The translations under genes and the position numbers were made by a program. DNA of 64,000 nucleotides from Aspidapion aeneum (lineage: Eukaryota; Arthropoda; Insecta; Coleoptera; Brentidae), in contig OY755039.1 in NCBI GenBank assembly GCA_963576565.1, positions 142,111,369 through 142,175,368 of the forward strand, read 5' to 3'. The first letter of the stretch is position 1. Every line of letters starts with the position of its first letter. This document shows positions 1-11,800 of this stretch, piece after piece. The notes beneath the pieces were generated by a model. It saw only the letters and a list, made by a program, of their open reading frames with translations. It made no database searches and had not been told where the DNA came from.

Positions 1-540
1 ATGACAATTCAATAATGTGGTATAACTGATTGCCTACCTCACCCCTAACCTGGTGGACGGAGAGGGGGTAAAATTTTAGTTTGTTGGATTTCCACCAAAA
101 TTGGTATCTGGGGGTTTTTGAGGATGAGGATAACGAACTTTTAATCAGATTACAAAAATTCAATATGGCGGATTCAAAATGGACGATTTAATGTCAAGTT
201 TTTCTGATTACTTTCAACTGACTTCCACGTATCCGATTGACTTCAAATTTCGCATACCGTTATAGTTGCGATGAAAATCCAATAATGTGGTATCACTGAC
301 TGCCTACCTCCCCCTAAGGTCCCTGTATGTTGACATATTTGGATATAAGTCAACATACAGGGACTCTACCTCCCCCCTAACGTGGAGGGCGGAGAGGGGG
401 TAAAATTTTAGTTTGTCGGATTTCCACCAAAATTGGTATCTGGGGGTTTTTGGGAATGACGATTACGAATTTTTGATCTGATTAAAAAAATTCAATATGG
501 CTGACGTCCACGTAGGTATCTGATTGATTTCAAAATTCAC
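1..540. repeat. two diverged tandem units of about 280 bp
   Basis: The unit contains TAATGTGGTAT, TGCCTACCTC, a purine-rich GGAGAGGGGGTAAAATTTTAG and TTTCCACCAAAATTGGTATC. It occurs at about 1-280 and again at 281-540; the second is split by a short hairpin element at 319-365. No coding sequence seen. Confidence 0.75.
319..365. mobile_element. short palindromic hairpin element, copy 1
   Basis: GTCCCTGTATGTTGACATAT followed by TTGGATATAAGTCAACATACAGGGAC; the second arm has lost several bases. It is inserted in the tandem unit with CTACCTCCCCCTAA on the left and the near-identical CTACCTCCCCCCTAA on the right, which looks like a target duplication of about 14 bp. Confidence 0.7.
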
Positions 541-2871
541 ATGCTCTCTCACTAAAAAGGGGGGGGGGGCGTAGAAGAGGTAAGGCTTTAGTTTGTTCGA
601 TCTCGACCAAAATTAATTAATCCTTGCGTATAATGATCATAATAATAACGACAGTTTTATCATATGTCGCCTTTGTTGGACGGCCTTCTCATCGAAGACA
701 GATATTTTAAAATTGACAGGAAAGACTTCCTGCAATATCGATGCGCAAGCTGAAATGCATAGACTTAGACAAATCTAAAAATTAAAAAATAAATTAAGAA
801 AAAAAAACTTCGCTTTTATTATTATGATATCAGAACACTCAAAATATTATTTTATGCTTTTTAGTCCATTTTATAAAAGCTTGTTTTCAAAAAGTTTTTT
901 TTTCTAAATTTATTTCAAATGAAAAACGTTATTTTTTTTAACTAATAAATAGGAAAACAGGGTTTATGAAAATGTAAGTAAGTAATATTTAACTTTTAAT
1001 CAAATAAGCTAGGTGTACATTTTAAGTTATGTACTTTGTTAACTTTGTTAACTTTGATAGTTTTTTGAGTTAAATCTTAAAAAATTAATAGAATATTACA
1101 GTGATGTAAGGTAGATGAGGGGTATAAGGCTCACCTTTTTTTACGACTGAATTATCTTAAGACAAAAGTAGAAGCTAATATTTCTGTGACAATTTCCAAT
1201 GCTTTATACAGTTATCCAACTAACCCCATGAAAAAAAACACATATAGAAATATTTTACCCCTCTTTCGATAGTACTGGTCGCCTAAAACTACACTATCTT
1301 TTTTTTTAACGTGGCAGAAAGGCACTACAACATTTGGTGCGAAAAATTGCCCTAGCTTGTGAAATGAGAAATAGATTGAATGTTTAAATATACCTCAACT
1401 TTTTTTTATAGTTAGAGCAGGATCAGATCTTTATTCAGTTTTAGGGCATTCTTATTGGCCACCACTGTATTTCTATTTTATTACCCTTTCTCTTGAGTAA
1501 ACTGTTCACGCAATGATCCCGTGTCAACTCGCGAGACATGCATTGTTTCGCGACACACGCCCGCTCTTCATATAATTTTATTGGCTTGAGAAAGTTAGGG
1601 TGACCATTCGGGCTACTTCGTTGTCAGCCCAGTATAGCGTCTATCTTGTCGAAGGCGCGACGCAACGTCGTCTTATAATTTGGCGTACATATAGGGGCAC
1701 TTCCGGGGCATTGCGGGGGCCTTGTCTGGGCATTTCCCGGGCCTTGCGGGAGTTGCCTAGGCTTTTCCGATCCATTGCTGGGTAGGTCGTCAAAAATTCT
1801 TTAAAATGACCGGAGCTTTTTTTGGGTTGTCAAAAATGTTATTCACCAAAGTTAGTGGACTTCGAGGGCATCGCCTGGGCATATATTGGATGTTTCAATG
1901 CCTTTTAAAGTAAAAAAGTTGGCACCGATGAAGCCCTCGGACAGGATAACCAGCCGGGCCATTTTGCAATAGAATAATGCGAAAAATAAAGAAGCTTAGC
2001 AATATATGTTCAACTTATATACACCCAACAAGTTTTCGTAGCTACAGGGGTAAAAATGGTCTCGTTTCTCTCGTATTTGTTCGTGGGTAGCTCGGAAGCT
2101 TAGTCTAACGAGGGTCCAACATCTGATGGATCTATTAAGTGTTGAGAGTTAATTGTTTCGCCCTTATAGAAAAAAAATTGCAAATAAATGGTGTAGCGAA
2201 AATTTTATAACACATGGCGCCGCGAAAAAACATTTTGGTAAAAACTGAAAAACTTGATGCCGCAAGCGAAAATTATAAAAAAATTTAAAATCTTCGGTAA
2301 AAATAGTATCAATTGTTAACAATTTGGTTAGTTTTGAATATTTTTGCCACCGCAGTTGGAAATTTTTAAATCAATAATTAATAAGAAAAACAGAGCATTT
2401 CACTGGCCTTGGAATGACGCTAATTTCCTCCTAGTTAACAAGACCCCCTGTAGTTACTTTTATGTGAGACGCACGCTATATAAGTAGGTATCTTAGAGTT
2501 TAAGGACGTAGGTTTAGTGTAGTAATTAATATGTACGGCATGACAGTTTTTATTTTATCTTTCCTCTAAAAACCTCCTCCGAGTAAAAAACTTTATTTTG
2601 TTCGGTCTTAAATTAATGTGGTGAGATTCAGTAAAATGCCATGATTTTTTGCAATAAAATAAATATATATATTTTTTTTAGTTAAACGATTTTATTATAA
2701 AATTTCACAAAAAATATAAAAATAATTTGCTAGATTACTACTGTCTAGATGTACCAATAGCGTTACTGGTACATTAGATATTTTTAAAATCGTGGCGCGA
2801 TTATTAAAGATCAAATTGAGATGTATACGCGCCACATTTTTATCCCGAACGTAGAATTGATGGGTGTCAAT
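541..2871. other. AT-rich stretch without a recognised gene
   Basis: No convincing coding exon on either strand. It holds a GC-richer patch at 1500-1790 with no recognisable protein, and a dispersed repeat at about 2050-2165 (shared with 31480-31615 and, inverted, 49225-49318). The unlocated last snz exon could be here, but I could not identify it. Confidence 0.5.
2050..2165. repeat. dispersed repeat (three copies in window)
   Basis: The segment with GGTAGCTCGGAAGCTTA, GAGGGTCCAACATCT and AAGTGTTGAGAGTTAATTGT is shared with 31480-31615 and with the reverse complement of 49225-49318. Non-coding; element type unknown. Confidence 0.6.
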
Positions 2872-3306
2872 AGATAGTTTAAGTTGTGCTACGTATTTTT
2901 ACGTAAGCATGAGATTTGACAGTTACGCAAGCGCACTTCGTCACACCGTCGTCAAGGTCACGTTAGGAGCTTACGTATTTACGTTAGCTTACGGCAGTCT
3001 GCGGGCACCTTAACGTTACCAAAGAATAGAATTGGTTGATTGACCGATCGAAAAATGAGGCCTAGACGATAATTTCCGCTTCCAGTACAAACGATTCACT
3101 GAAAATATATTCCTACTTTAGTTGAAAGACAAAAAACAAAATTGGAACGTCAAAAAAACACACTGCCGAATTCCATATTCTCTGCTATTAGTAGACTTGT
3201 TATGGTAACGTAAAAACATTCAACTTAAACTAAAATTTGGAACAAAACGTAGAGCGCTTAACGAGCAGTTTTACGTAAAAATACGTAGCACAACTTAAAC
3301 TATCTA
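2872..3306. mobile_element. palindromic MITE, 435 bp
   Basis: Terminal inverted repeat AGATAGTTTAAGTTGTGCTA at 2872, matched inverted at 3306; the arms continue with CGTATTTTTACGTAA. No ORF. The flanking AT-rich DNA also shows an outer inverted similarity (TTAGTTAAACGATTTT near 2680 and its reverse complement near 3425), suggesting it sits in an older element. Confidence 0.75.
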
Positions 3307-3499
3307 ATATCTTTAATAATTTACCCCGACTTTGTATTGAACCTTAAAATATATAATGTGCCAACAGAAATCTTCTAAGGTATTTTTTACTTTTTAGTAC
3401 AATTTTCGAAAAAAATCGTTTAACTAAAAATATAGATTTATATTATTTTTTAATTTTTTTTTAATGAAAAAAACAGAAGTATGCAAGATGTATAATTAT

Positions 3500-4290
3500 G
3501 GCTTTCACAGCCTTTCCATTTCTAGTAGTGCCTCATGATTACAAGGTTTCTTTTCTGACAATTTTATACAATTCCATTCCTCAATCCTTAGTTTATCTGC
3601 GATACCTCCGTTTTTTTCATAAAATAGTATTGTCAGCAGAACAAAACATAAATCTGAAAATCGCATGTTCGGATTTATTTAAATATCAAAGGTCAGAATT
3701 TACCTCTTTTGCACTTCTAACCAACCCCTTAATTCCGTTTTTTTTCATAAATTTGGATTGTCACTAGATCAAATCATAAATCTGAAAATCGCATATTCGT
3801 GTCTGTTTTGATTACTAGTTATGAATTTACCCCCTTTACAGCCCTGACGTCCCCCTACCGCCGTTTTTTTATCATAAAATTATATTGTCACCAGAACCAA
3901 TCATAAATCTGAAAACGGCATGTTTCTATTTGTATTTTTACAAAGTTCTAAATTTACCCCCTTTACAGCCCTTACCCCTTACCACCCCCTTCCGATTTTT
4001 GTTCATAAAATTGTATTGTCACCCGATCAAATCATACATCTGAAAACCGCATGTTTGTATCAGCTTTGGTTTCAAAATTCTGAATTGACCTCCCTTACAC
4101 CCCTCACCTACCCCCGTATTTCCGATATTTTTAAATAAAATTGTATTATCATTACACCAAATCATAAATCTGAAAACCGCATGGTCATATCTGATTTGGT
4201 TTCAAAGTTATGGATTTATCCCTTTTACACCCCTTAACCACCTTTTACCACCCATCTGTTTTCATAGTATTGTATCGTCATCGGACCTAC
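3500..4290. repeat. tandem repeat of about 128 bp, about six diverged units
   Basis: Recurring blocks: TTTTTCATAAAATTGTATTGTC, then AAATCATAAATCTGAAAA, CGCATGTT and TTTACCCCCTTTACA. Followed at 4290-4375 by a transposon-like AAATCGGTTCACGGG stretch. The ORFs at 3498-3767 and 3920-4138 are by-products of this repeat. Confidence 0.75.
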
Positions 4291-5071
4291 ACTACTTTGC
4301 TAAATTTCATTAAAATCGGTTCACGGGAAGTGTGTCAAAAATAAATCGCTAGATTTGATGACAGACATCGCCAGGCTCTGTGAAGTTAATAAAAACGTTT
4401 AAAACATGGTCACCTTAATAGTGTATCTGAACAGGCGCCTTGCATGCCTCCGCCACTGTAACTCGCAAAGTAACGATCGCAGAGCCCTCTTCTTCTGCCA
4501 AAGTTTAACTGGGCTCGCGATTGAGCGATTTGGCGGAGGTTCTTTAGATGTTATATGTTCTCTGATGCGGATCATTATGCAGGCTATCAAACGGCCTATG
4601 ACTTGTCATTGTAACAAGTGACAACGAGTAAGTTGATCGATTTTCTGTTTTGGGGGTCTATAGTCCAACTTATACCCATTTGTAATGACGTCATTTTTGT
4701 TTATCTTTGTTTAGTATATTATAAACAGCGGTGACAATAAACTTTTAAAAAAAAGTAGTGTCTATGATTCAAATGGGTAGGTAATTGGTTCTGTGAAGTA
4801 TCCGTCACTGTCAATCAAAAAACATTGATTGGCAAAAATCTACGCCATACGTTTTTTTCTCAACTGGTGACGTCATTACGAATGCGTATATGTTAGACTA
4901 TAAGCCTTTTTCCTCGAGGTTACTAGTCACTCATTTAAGTTACTAGAAATGACGTCACGGTTACTCGGAGTAACCCCGCTGTATGACGTCAGACAGTCAG
5001 CTGTGGATGACATTTCCAATTGTTTGTTTTTGTTATTACCAGCAATTTCCGAAATGCAGAAAATAATTCGT

Positions 5072-5185
5072 TGTTTCCACCAATGCATGTCCACCCCAAT
5101 TCAAAAAACGTATCACGGGCCATGGATTTGCACCAGTTTTAAATGCAGCGTTACCTGATGCGTTTTTTGAATCGGAGTGGAATCG
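5072..5185. mobile_element. 140-bp hairpin MITE, degraded copy 1
   Basis: TTTCCACCAATGCATGTCCA at the left and a matching ACGTATCACGGGCCATGGAT core; the right arm ends TTTTTTGAATCGGAGTGG. Same family as the copies at 45037, 60956, 61588, 61825 and 62739. Confidence 0.7.
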
Positions 5186-5333
5186 GAGTGCTCCTTTGGT
5201 ATTCTGTGGTAAGGCCGCAGTACCACAGAACACCAAAGGCCGTACATTTTAAGACTAGTTGCAGTTGAATTGATATAGTACCAACTTCAAGGGATGTGCT
5301 TCATTTTCTACCGTTATCAAACATAATTCGTTG

Positions 5334-5336
<3 letters not shown>

Positions 5337-5412
<76 letters not shown>
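5337..5412. repeat. (TA)n microsatellite
   Basis: About 75 bp of almost pure TA with one phase switch near 5372. A second short TA run is at 5758-5776. The tyrosine/isoleucine ORF here is not a gene. Confidence 0.95.
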
Positions 5413-5416
<4 letters not shown>

Positions 5417-6700
5417 CAAACATTTTGAAAAAAAAAACAAAAAAAACGATCTTAACCTCAAAATATTTCAGCAACCACGTCTGCTAGGCTGGTTACACTG
5501 TGTGGTTACTCGTGACGTCATAGTTAGTGTTACTCAGCGAAGAAAAACAGAAAACGAGAAACCAGGTTACCTGGTAACTTGTAGTTACTGCGAGGAAAAA
5601 GGCTTTATACTATAGTCTAAATTATACGCATTTGTAATGACGTCATCAGATGAGAAGAAAACGTATGGCGTAGATATTTTTGCCAATCAATGTTTTTTGA
5701 GTGACAGTAACGGATACTTCACATCACGGTGGATAGAATAGACCGGTGTTCGGATCTTATATATATATATATATATGTCGAATTTTCCACGTCACTGGTG
5801 GTCCAGCTGATTTTTGTAAACAAAAGTTAGATCTGTTATAAACAACGGAACAACTAGTATTTTTTGAATTTTTTGAAAACTAAGGCCTTTTTCTACTGTT
5901 TTCTAGTACATCCTTATAAAATGTAATTTTCTAGATGTATTGTCGTTATTTTTTTTAGCCCGCTTTATTTTTTATTACACAAAACTTAAACTACAAGTCA
6001 AACTGAATGTGATCGTTTAATATCAAAAGTGAACCGAGGACTATTGGGTAGTAAACAAAGAGGTATGTCAACGGATAATTTTTGAAGCTGAAACGAACAC
6101 ATTCATTTCTTCGAATTTTAGTTTTTGTGTAAAGAGAAATGAAGCGGGCTAAAAAAAATAACGACTGGTATGTCTGAAAAATATTATTTTATAAGAATAT
6201 ACTAAAAAATAGTACGAAAATTGCCTTAGTTTTCTAAAAAATCAAAAAATATTAGTTGTTCATTTCATATCTAACTTTCGTTTCTAAAAATCAGCTGGAC
6301 CACCAGTGACTTGAAAATTCGACATATATTTATAAGATCCGATCACCGGTATATTCTATCCAGCGTGACTTCACATAACCAATTACCTACCTATTTAAAT
6401 CATAGACACTACTTTTTTTTAAAAGTTTATTGTCACCGCTGTTTATAACATACCAAAAAAAAATGCGTATAATTTGGACTATAATAAGGTAATTGGGCAC
6501 TTTTTTAAGACTTAGTAGTTACGATAGAAAATAGTTCGATATTGAGTTTCGATCGTCTAAATTAGACAAGCTGACCTCCGTGCGGCGCTGCCGGCTTGTA
6601 ATAAATTACGCTAAAACAGCCAGAGATAATAAAAATAACTAGACAATCATGTCGCAAGGGAAGATTTAACTTTTTTTAAATAAATCATTTAAAAATACTG

Positions 6701-6757
6701 TTTGTTGTCTAGTTTTCGGAGGGCACTTCCCCGTTGCCCTCCCTGTAGCAGCCGCCA
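6701..6757. repeat. GC-rich hairpin segment, copy 1
   Basis: TTTGTTGTCTAGTTTT, then GAGGGCACTTCCCCGTTGCC and CTCCCTGTAGCAGCCGCC. A near-identical segment lies at 31869-31926. On the minus strand it would begin about 40 nt downstream of the exon-19 splice donor before the LINE inserted. GAGGGC..GTGCCCTC can pair. Confidence 0.7.
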
Positions 6758-6797
6758 TTGGTATGATACCGTTTATACCCTGTAGATAACTTACATA

Positions 6798-8690
6798 CGG
6801 ACGGACAAAATACAGGAAATGGTCAAAGAGAAAAAACGCACATACTTGAAATGGCTCAGTACTAAAGAGCAAAGAGACCTAGAAATATACAGGGAAACCA
6901 GAAGACAGCTAAGAAGTTTGATACGCACAGAAAAAAATTAAATGTTTGAGCGCAAATGCCACGATATAAATACACACGTAGGAGGTAGGCAGAGCTCTGA
7001 AGTATGGAAATTCATTTCTACAGTAAAAAACCCAACAAAAGAAAAAGTAAACATCCAGATCATCAAACCAGAACAATGGACAGAACACTACAAGGGACTG
7101 CTGCAGGAGACGAGACCCGAATATCTAACAGCCTCTCCGAGGAGAGACATAGAAGTACATGGAGAGGAAGTAATCATCGAAAAAGAAATGATAAAGAATA
7201 GTATAAAAAAGCTTAAATCCGGAAAAGCTAGCGGACCTGGGGGAATATATGCTGAAATGCTCAAATATGGATCAGAGAAACTACTCGAAAATCTCACATA
7301 TATTATCAATTAATGCATAAACGGACATCCAGTACCTAATGATTGGAAAATTGCATTCATATCCTCAATACATAAAAAAGGAAACAAGCTGGATTGCAAC
7401 AATTACAGAGGAATTTCAGTAACCAGCACTCTAAGTAGATTGTACGGTAGGATTCTTAGAGATCTAATAGAGAATGATTTTCATGAACAAGAAGAAGAGC
7501 AAAGTGGGTTTCGTGCAGGCAGATCTTGTAGGGATAATGTTTTTTGTCTTAAACAAGTAATTGAGAAAAGAAGCGCCAGAAATATAAAGACTCATGTTAC
7601 CTTTGTGGACCTACAAAAAGCATATGATACCGTTCCAGTAGAAAAATTATGGACGGTGTTGGAACAAACTAATATCAATCATACATACATAAAAGCGATA
7701 AAAGAACTATACAAAGGGTCAAAATCTAAAATTAAAATTGGAAATCGACTTTCAAAAGAATTCCTGGTAACAAAAGGCTTAAGACAGAGATGTTGTATCT
7801 CTCCAACTCTTTTTAAAATATATATCGCAGTGGCTCTAAAAAACTGGAAACGTAAAGTACACGGTATGGGAATACAACTTAACGACCGATTTACTATATA
7901 CACACTACAGTTTGCTGACGACCAAGTAATTGTAGCTAATGATAAAGAAGACATGGAGTATATGATGAGAAAGTTAACAGAAGAATACCAAAAGTGGGGA
8001 CTAACAGTGAACGTAGACAAGACACAGTACTTATGTATTGGAAACGAATCCAGTGAGTTAGAACTAGACAATGGACAAACAATATCTCCATGCAATGAGT
8101 ATGTATACTTGGGTGTCACATTTGATAAGACAGGAACAGACTGTAAAGAATTGGAAAAAAGAATAGTAAAAGCAAAACAGGTTATTGGATGTCTTAACAG
8201 TATTTTATGGAGCAGAGAGATAAGAAAGAATGTAAAATTTAACATATATGAAACAATGGTAAAAAGCACGCTGTTGTATGGAATAGAGACTTGTCGCGTA
8301 ACAGAAAAATACAAAACAAAAATGGAAAGTGTCGAAATGGATGCAATAAGAAGATCAATGAGAATATCTAGATTAGATCACATAAGAAATGAGATCATAA
8401 AAGAAAGAATGGGAATCGAGGAAGGCATAACGGATGACATCACTAAAAGGCAATTGATATGGTACGGCCATGTACAACGGATGAACGACGAAAGATTACC
8501 AAAACAGGTCCTAGATTGGCAACCAGTAGGGCGCAGAAAAAGAGGACGTCCGAAATTAGAAAGGCAACAGTCAATCCAAAGATCAATGAGTCAAAAGAAT
8601 CTGACAGAAGATGATTGTCAGGATCGAAGGAGGTGGAAAATAGACGTCGAACAACGTAGAAAAACGTTCTAAACCGACATAGTAGTAGTA
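6798..8690 (+). mobile_element. RTE-like LINE copy 1, 5'-truncated, in snz intron after exon 19
   Basis: Ends in a (TAG)n tail at about 8680-8690. It is flanked by GTAGATAACTTACATA at 6782-6797 and 8688-8703, a perfect target-site duplication of up to 16 bp (at least 12 if the TAG tail is discounted). The duplication spans the snz exon-19 donor (TAT|GTAAGT on the minus strand). Antisense to snz. A second copy at 20129-22157 is closely similar. The RTE assignment rests on the short 3' end with a trinucleotide tail and the RT style. Confidence 0.9.
6820..8672 (+). pseudogene. RTE-like reverse transcriptase, degraded
   Basis: Reverse transcriptase of a non-LTR element. Visible: KSGKASGPGGIYAEMLKYGS, SGFRAGRSCRDNVFCLKQVI, VDLQKAYDTVPVEKLW (motif A, D present), GLRQRCCISPTLF (motif B; the second copy has GLRQGCC), LQFADDQVIVAND (catalytic FADD), YLGVTFDKTG, and the C-terminal RRKRGRPKLERQQ. 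At least two in-frame stops break it (near 6940 and at 7311-7313), so it is dead. The endonuclease domain is missing by 5' truncation. Confidence 0.9.
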
Positions 8691-8700
8691 GATAACTTAC

Positions 8701-8833
8701 ATAAACTAGATGTTTGTTGAGATTTCTCTCTTGTAATGAGTCGAAGAGCTTCTTAGCACCATTTTTAGCGGCTGTGGTTCCGACCAACGTTGTCAGGATT
8801 TCAGGTACGTTGTTTATCATCATTTCTTGGGCC
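8701..8833 (-). CDS. snz: snz exon 19 (Nexin_C)
   Basis: Residues 887-931. Reads AQEMMINNVPEILTTLVGTT then AAKNGAKKLFDSLQERNLNK and HLVY, the Nexin_C signature IPxxLxxLVGxxxAxxGxxKxFxxLQ. Ends at a codon boundary before GTAAGT (8695-8700). Relatives go on for about 25 more residues (LLxELxPEL-like), so one more exon is expected to the left. Confidence 0.92.
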
Positions 8834-11800
8834 CTAGACAAAAAAAAACGGTTTAATTTTTGTTTCGTTTTTACCCAACTGCATCACGGCGAAAGAAAGG
8901 GTAATGTTTTTTGATTAGGATATGTATGTAAGTAAATATGTATGTTTGTGTCACGCTAGAGGCTAAACGGCTGAACCGATTTTGACAAAAAAGGTGTCGT
9001 TGAATTGCTACTGATCCCGAAGGTGCTACAGGCTATATTTTTTTAAACAGGAATCAACATGGCGGTCTGTATACGCCATTTTGTCACATGATGTAGGCTT
9101 TAAGACATACAAATTACCTAAATTTAAGTTACTTTGTAGTCCTCCCTGCTTCGACCCATCTCCCTTGATGCCATTCCCACCACTAAAACCATATTCGCAT
9201 ATTTTATCAAATATAGGGCGATTTCAAAAATTCTTTCTGCATACGCTTTGAGATTTTTTTTCCAACATCATTTTACTAGTCCCCCCCTCTCTCTCTTTCC
9301 TCCTCGCCTGCCTTATTAGTAATAGTTGAGTAATGTTTTGTTCTATCTCTGCGGGTTATTGAGATATTGAAGAATGAATTGTAACAGGTTGAAAGGGGGT
9401 GGAGGGGGTATGACCGAAAGGGGGTGGAGGCCAATATATATTTTTGCAGACAAAAGGTAAAAATTTGGTTTTTTGAAAGTACAAAGTTTTGTTTATATCT
9501 TATTCAGTTTTCGAGATATCCAATAAGGTATTAATACATTATATAATCTAGAGATCACTAAACAAACAAACAGTAAAAAATGTTTTGTTCTATCTCTGCT
9601 GATTGCTCGGATATTGAAGAATGAATTTAAGGGGTTGAAAGGATGGTGGAGGGGGTATGACCGAGAGGTGTGGAGGCCAAGAAATATTTTCGTAGTCAGG
9701 AATCACCCAAGTTTAAAAAAATATACCTTGGCAACCATCATCATTTAAGTGCAGTCGAAATGCCCTGTATGTTGACATATTTGGATATATTAATATATCC
9801 AAATATGTCAACATACAGGGACTCTACCCTGTGTAAGTGTATAGTGAAAAGTAGCCTACCTTTGCATAGTCTCCAGCTTCTCCTGTTTGGTTCTGTTAGG
9901 TCCTGGACCGGCTGAGGCCCCACCTGGCCAAAAGTTTTTCAGTATCAGTGCGATGTAGTAGTGAAGCATTTCTTCCGAAAACCACCAGGATATCGTTTCG
10001 TAGATTTGGCGGTTTATGTTACGACCTAGAAGAAACACCAAGTTAAATGGCAAATCCATAAATATACCATGTGTCCCTGATAAAAGTGGATCTGGAGTTG
10101 TTAGTATACAAAAAAAGTCAAGATTAAACATAGTTTCGGCCAATAGACTACTATATTTCAGGCCAAACTCGTAGCCATTGAACTGTGTGCCCGATGGATT
10201 TCTTCCGAAAACCACCAGGATATCGTTTCGTAGATTTGGCGGTTTATGTTACGATCTAGAAGAAACACCAAGTTAAATGGCAAATCCATAAATATACCAT
10301 GTGTCCCTGATAAAAGTGGATCTGGAGTTGTTAGTATACAAGAAAAAGTCAAGATTAAACATAGTTTCGGCCAATAGACTACTATATTTCAGGCCAAACT
10401 CGTAGCCATTGAACTGTGTGCCCAATGGATATCTTCCGAAAACCCCCAGGATATCGTTTCGTAGATTTGGCGGTTTATGTTACGACCTAGAAGAAACACC
10501 AAGTTAAATGGCAAATCCATAAATATACCATGTGTCCCTGATAAAAGTGGATCTGGAGTTGTTAGTATACAAGAAAAAGTCAAGATTAAACATAGTTTCG
10601 GCCAATAGACTACTATATTTCAGGCCAAACTCGTAGCCATTGAACTGTGTGTCCGATGGATTTCTTCCGAAAACCCCCAGGATATCGTTTCGTAGATTTG
10701 GCGGTTTATGTTACGACCGAGAAGAAACACCAAGTTAAATGGCAAATCCATAAATATACCATGTGCCCTGATAAAAGTGGATCTGGAGTTGTTAGTATAC
10801 AAAAAAAGTCAAGATTAAACATAGTTTCGGCCAATAGACTACTATATTTCAGGCCAAACTCGTAGCCATTGAACTGTGTGCCCGATGGATTTCTTCCGAA
10901 AACCACCAGGATATCGTTTCGTAGATTTGGCGGTTTATGTTACGATCTAGAAGAAACACCAAGTTAAATGGCAAATCCATAAATATACCATGTGTCCCTG
11001 ATAAAAGTGGATCTGGAGTTGTTAGTATACAAGAAAAAGTCAAGATTAAACATAGTTTCGGCCAATAGACTACTATATGTCAGGCCAAACTCGTAGCCAT
11101 TGAACTGTGTGCCCGATGGATATCTTCCGAAAACCCCCAGGATATCGTTTCGTAGATTTGGCGGTTTATGTTACGACCTAGAAGAAACACCAAGTTAAAT
11201 GGCAAATCCATAAATATACCATGTGTCCCTGATAAAAGTGGATCTGGAGTTGTTAGTATACAAGAAAAAGTCAAGATTAAACATAGTTTCGGCCAATAGA
11301 CTACTATATTTCAGGCCAAACTCGTAGCCATTGAACTGTGTGCCCGATGGATTTCTTCCGAAAACCACCAGGATATCGTTTCGTAGATTTGGCGGTTTAT
11401 GTTACGACCTAGAAGAAATACCAAGTTAAATGGCAAATCCATAAATATACCATGTGTCCCTGATAAAAGTGGATCTGGAGTTGTTAGTATACAAGAAAAA
11501 GTCAAGATTAAACATAGTTTCGGCCAATAGACTACTATATTTCAGGCCAAACTCGTAGCCATTGAACTGTGTGCCCGATGGATTTCTTCCGAAAACCACC
11601 AGGATATCGTTTCGTAGATTTGGCGGTTTATGTTACGACCTAGAAGAAATACCAAGTTAAATGGCAAATCCATAAATATACCATGTGTCCCTGATAAAAG
11701 TGGATCTGGAGTTGTTAGTATACAAGAAAAAGTCAAGATTAAACATAGTTTCGGCCAATAGACTACTATATTTCAGGCCAAACTCGTAGCCATTGAACTG

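Larger units (their letters stand above)
4659..6486. mobile_element. nested palindromic MITEs
   Basis: A terminal motif TATAGTCCAA..TTATACGCAT occurs four times in alternating orientation: 4659, about 4904 (inverted), about 5606 and 6486 (inverted). This gives two palindromic copies, 4659-4904 and 5606-6486, flanking a third palindromic stretch. The second copy is split by another foldback at about 5735-6362, whose arms carry ATCAGCTGGACCACCAGTGA. TGACGTCA-like strings recur. No coding sequence. Confidence 0.65.

Noticed and set aside
637..729. Possible last snz exon on the minus strand (TTGCAG acceptor, then EVFPVNFKISVFDEK..., stop)
   Set aside because: Phase would fit, but about 8 expected residues before the xLxPE-like motif are missing and the rest does not resemble SNX25 C-termini. 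Kept as a guess only.
4399..4621. Overlapping plus and minus ORFs of 63-71 residues
   Set aside because: Both strands open by chance, no family features, next to repeats.
5331..5615. 94-residue ORF beginning with Ile/Tyr repeats
   Set aside because: Translation of the (TA)n microsatellite and MITE sequence.
7679..8314. 211-residue minus ORF
   Set aside because: Antisense shadow of the RTE-like reverse transcriptase; the same shadow exists in the second copy.
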